From contig OMQS01000005.1 in assembly GCA_900313295.1 (NCBI GenBank), positions 1 to 23,525 of the forward strand: 23,525 nt of DNA, given 5' to 3'. This stretch comes from an uncultured Eubacteriales bacterium. GTDB taxonomy: Bacteria; Bacillota; Clostridia; Oscillospirales; Oscillospiraceae. The translations under genes and the position numbers were made by a program. This document shows, piece by piece, positions 22,732-23,525 of the stretch; position 1 is the stretch's first letter, and every line of letters begins with the position of its first letter. The notes under the pieces are model-generated. The model worked only from the letters and a program-made list of their open reading frames with translations, made no database searches and was not told where the DNA came from.

Positions 22732-23525
22732 ATGAACGAGAAAAAGACGCCACGGGCGGCGGCGCTGCTGCCCATTGCGGTGTTTCTGGTGCTGTATCTG
22801 GGACTGGGCATCGTGCTGGAGTATGTGCTGAAGGTGAAGATGGGCTTTTACCAGATCCCCATTGTGGTGGCCTTTCTGGTGGCCATTCTGGTGGCCTGCC
22901 TGCAAAACCGCAGCATTTCCTTTGACGAAAAGCTGGCGCTCATGGGGCAGGGCATCGGCGACAAGAACATTGTGACCATGATCCTGATCTTTTTGGCAGC
23001 GGGCGTTTTCGTGGGCGTCACCGGACGCAGCAGCGCCGAGGCGGTGGCCTACTTCCTGCTGTCCATTGCGCCGGCCAAGCTGGCGGTGGCGGTGCTGTTC
23101 GTGGTGGCGTGCTTCGTGTCCATGGCCATGGGCACCAGCGTGGGCACCATCACCCTGCTGACCCCCATCGCCGTGGCCGTGGCCAAGGATTCCGGCTTCA
23201 GCCTGCCGCTGTGCGTGGCGTCCGTCATGGGCGGCAGCATGTTCGGCGACAACCTGTCGTTTATCTCCGACACCACCATTGCCGCCTGCTCCACCCAAGG
23301 CTGCCAGATGAAGGAGAAGTTCCGCGCCAACTTCAAGATCGCGCTGCCGGCGGCGCTGGTGACCCTGGCGCTCATCATCGTTATCTCCCTGCAGGCGGAT
23401 GTGGTGCAGACCCCCTCCGGCGGCCACAACCTGCTGCTGCTCATCCCCTATGTGCTGGTGCTCATCGGCGGCATTGTGGGGCTGAACGTGTTCGTGGTGC
23501 TGCTGGTGGGCATTGCCGCCGGAGC
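22732..23525 (+). CDS. NhaC-family Na+/H+ antiporter-like protein (partial, 3' end outside window)
   Basis: The frame from ATG 22732 is open to the window end (264 codons), with AGGAG 8 nt upstream. The protein is highly hydrophobic and carries MGTSVGTITLLTPIAVAVAK (about residues 127-146), then GGSMFGDNLSFISDTTIAA, the most conserved part of NhaC-type antiporters. These exchange sodium (or organic acids, in MleN-like members) for protons at the cytoplasmic membrane. About half of a typical 450-500 residue protein is seen. Together with the sodium-dependent AGCS symporter upstream it suggests a sodium cycle in this organism. Confidence 0.88.
   Translation, partial: MNEKKTPRAAALLPIAVFLVLYLGLGIVLEYVLKVKMGFYQIPIVVAFLVAILVACLQNRSISFDEKLALMGQGIGDKNIVTMILIFLAAGVFVGVTGRSSAEAVAYFLLSIAPAKLAVAVLFVVACFVSMAMGTSVGTITLLTPIAVAVAKDSGFSLPLCVASVMGGSMFGDNLSFISDTTIAACSTQGCQMKEKFRANFKIALPAALVTLALIIVISLQADVVQTPSGGHNLLLLIPYVLVLIGGIVGLNVFVVLLVGIAAG

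Overview
The window is about 23.5 kb of GC-rich DNA from a low-copy-repeat bacterial chromosome. Gene content, strong Shine-Dalgarno sites (GGAGG type), sigma-A-like promoters and intrinsic terminators all point to an anaerobic Firmicute of the class Clostridia. High GC with this gene set suggests the Oscillospiraceae/Ruminococcaceae side of the class; this placement is inference. No phage, IS element, CRISPR array, rRNA or tRNA was seen.

Layout. 1-2.6 kb: the end of an unidentified gene, a DUF554 membrane protein, a formate/nitrite-family channel (minus strand) and proC. The last two diverge from a strikingly symmetrical promoter pair that shares one palindromic -35 hexamer. 2.7-9.6 kb (minus strand): a complete F-type ATP synthase operon, atpI-B-E-F-[F'-H-A]-G-D-C, between a good promoter at its 5' end and a bidirectional terminator at its 3' end. 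9.7-12.6 kb: a ROK glucokinase and a GH13 alpha-glucosidase transcribed divergently, a small alpha-glucoside-to-glucose-6-phosphate module. 12.7-14.4 kb: a glycine riboswitch with promoter and terminator, controlling an AGCS sodium:amino-acid symporter. 14.5-19.0 kb (minus strand): mtaB, yfbR, an ACT-domain protein and UPF0210 in a tight cluster, then a NagD-like HAD phosphatase. 19.0-23.5 kb (plus strand): a NifS/IscS-type cysteine desulfurase, a MATE transporter overlapping rlmA, and the 5' part of an NhaC-type antiporter that runs off the window.

The most unusual object is the 758-codon gene at 5457-7733. It is one uninterrupted reading frame that joins a membrane-anchored b-type stator subunit, the C-terminal domain of delta, and a complete alpha subunit. 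The operon also has a separate b gene but no stand-alone delta or alpha. The N-terminal helical bundle of delta, which normally clamps the alpha N-terminus, is not visible. Covalent linkage appears to replace that contact. This goes one step beyond the b-delta fusion of mycobacteria and raises a stoichiometry problem, because F1 needs three alpha but normally one delta.

Secondary points of interest are a type-2-like singlet glycine riboswitch whose alternative pairings predict an OFF switch; a two-hairpin intergenic element present at 14.45-14.53 kb and 20.25-20.33 kb, with a simpler relative at 0.81 kb; face-to-face promoters on a 23-bp-period direct repeat between mtaB and the cysteine desulfurase; and a c-subunit with a mixed proton/sodium ligand set.
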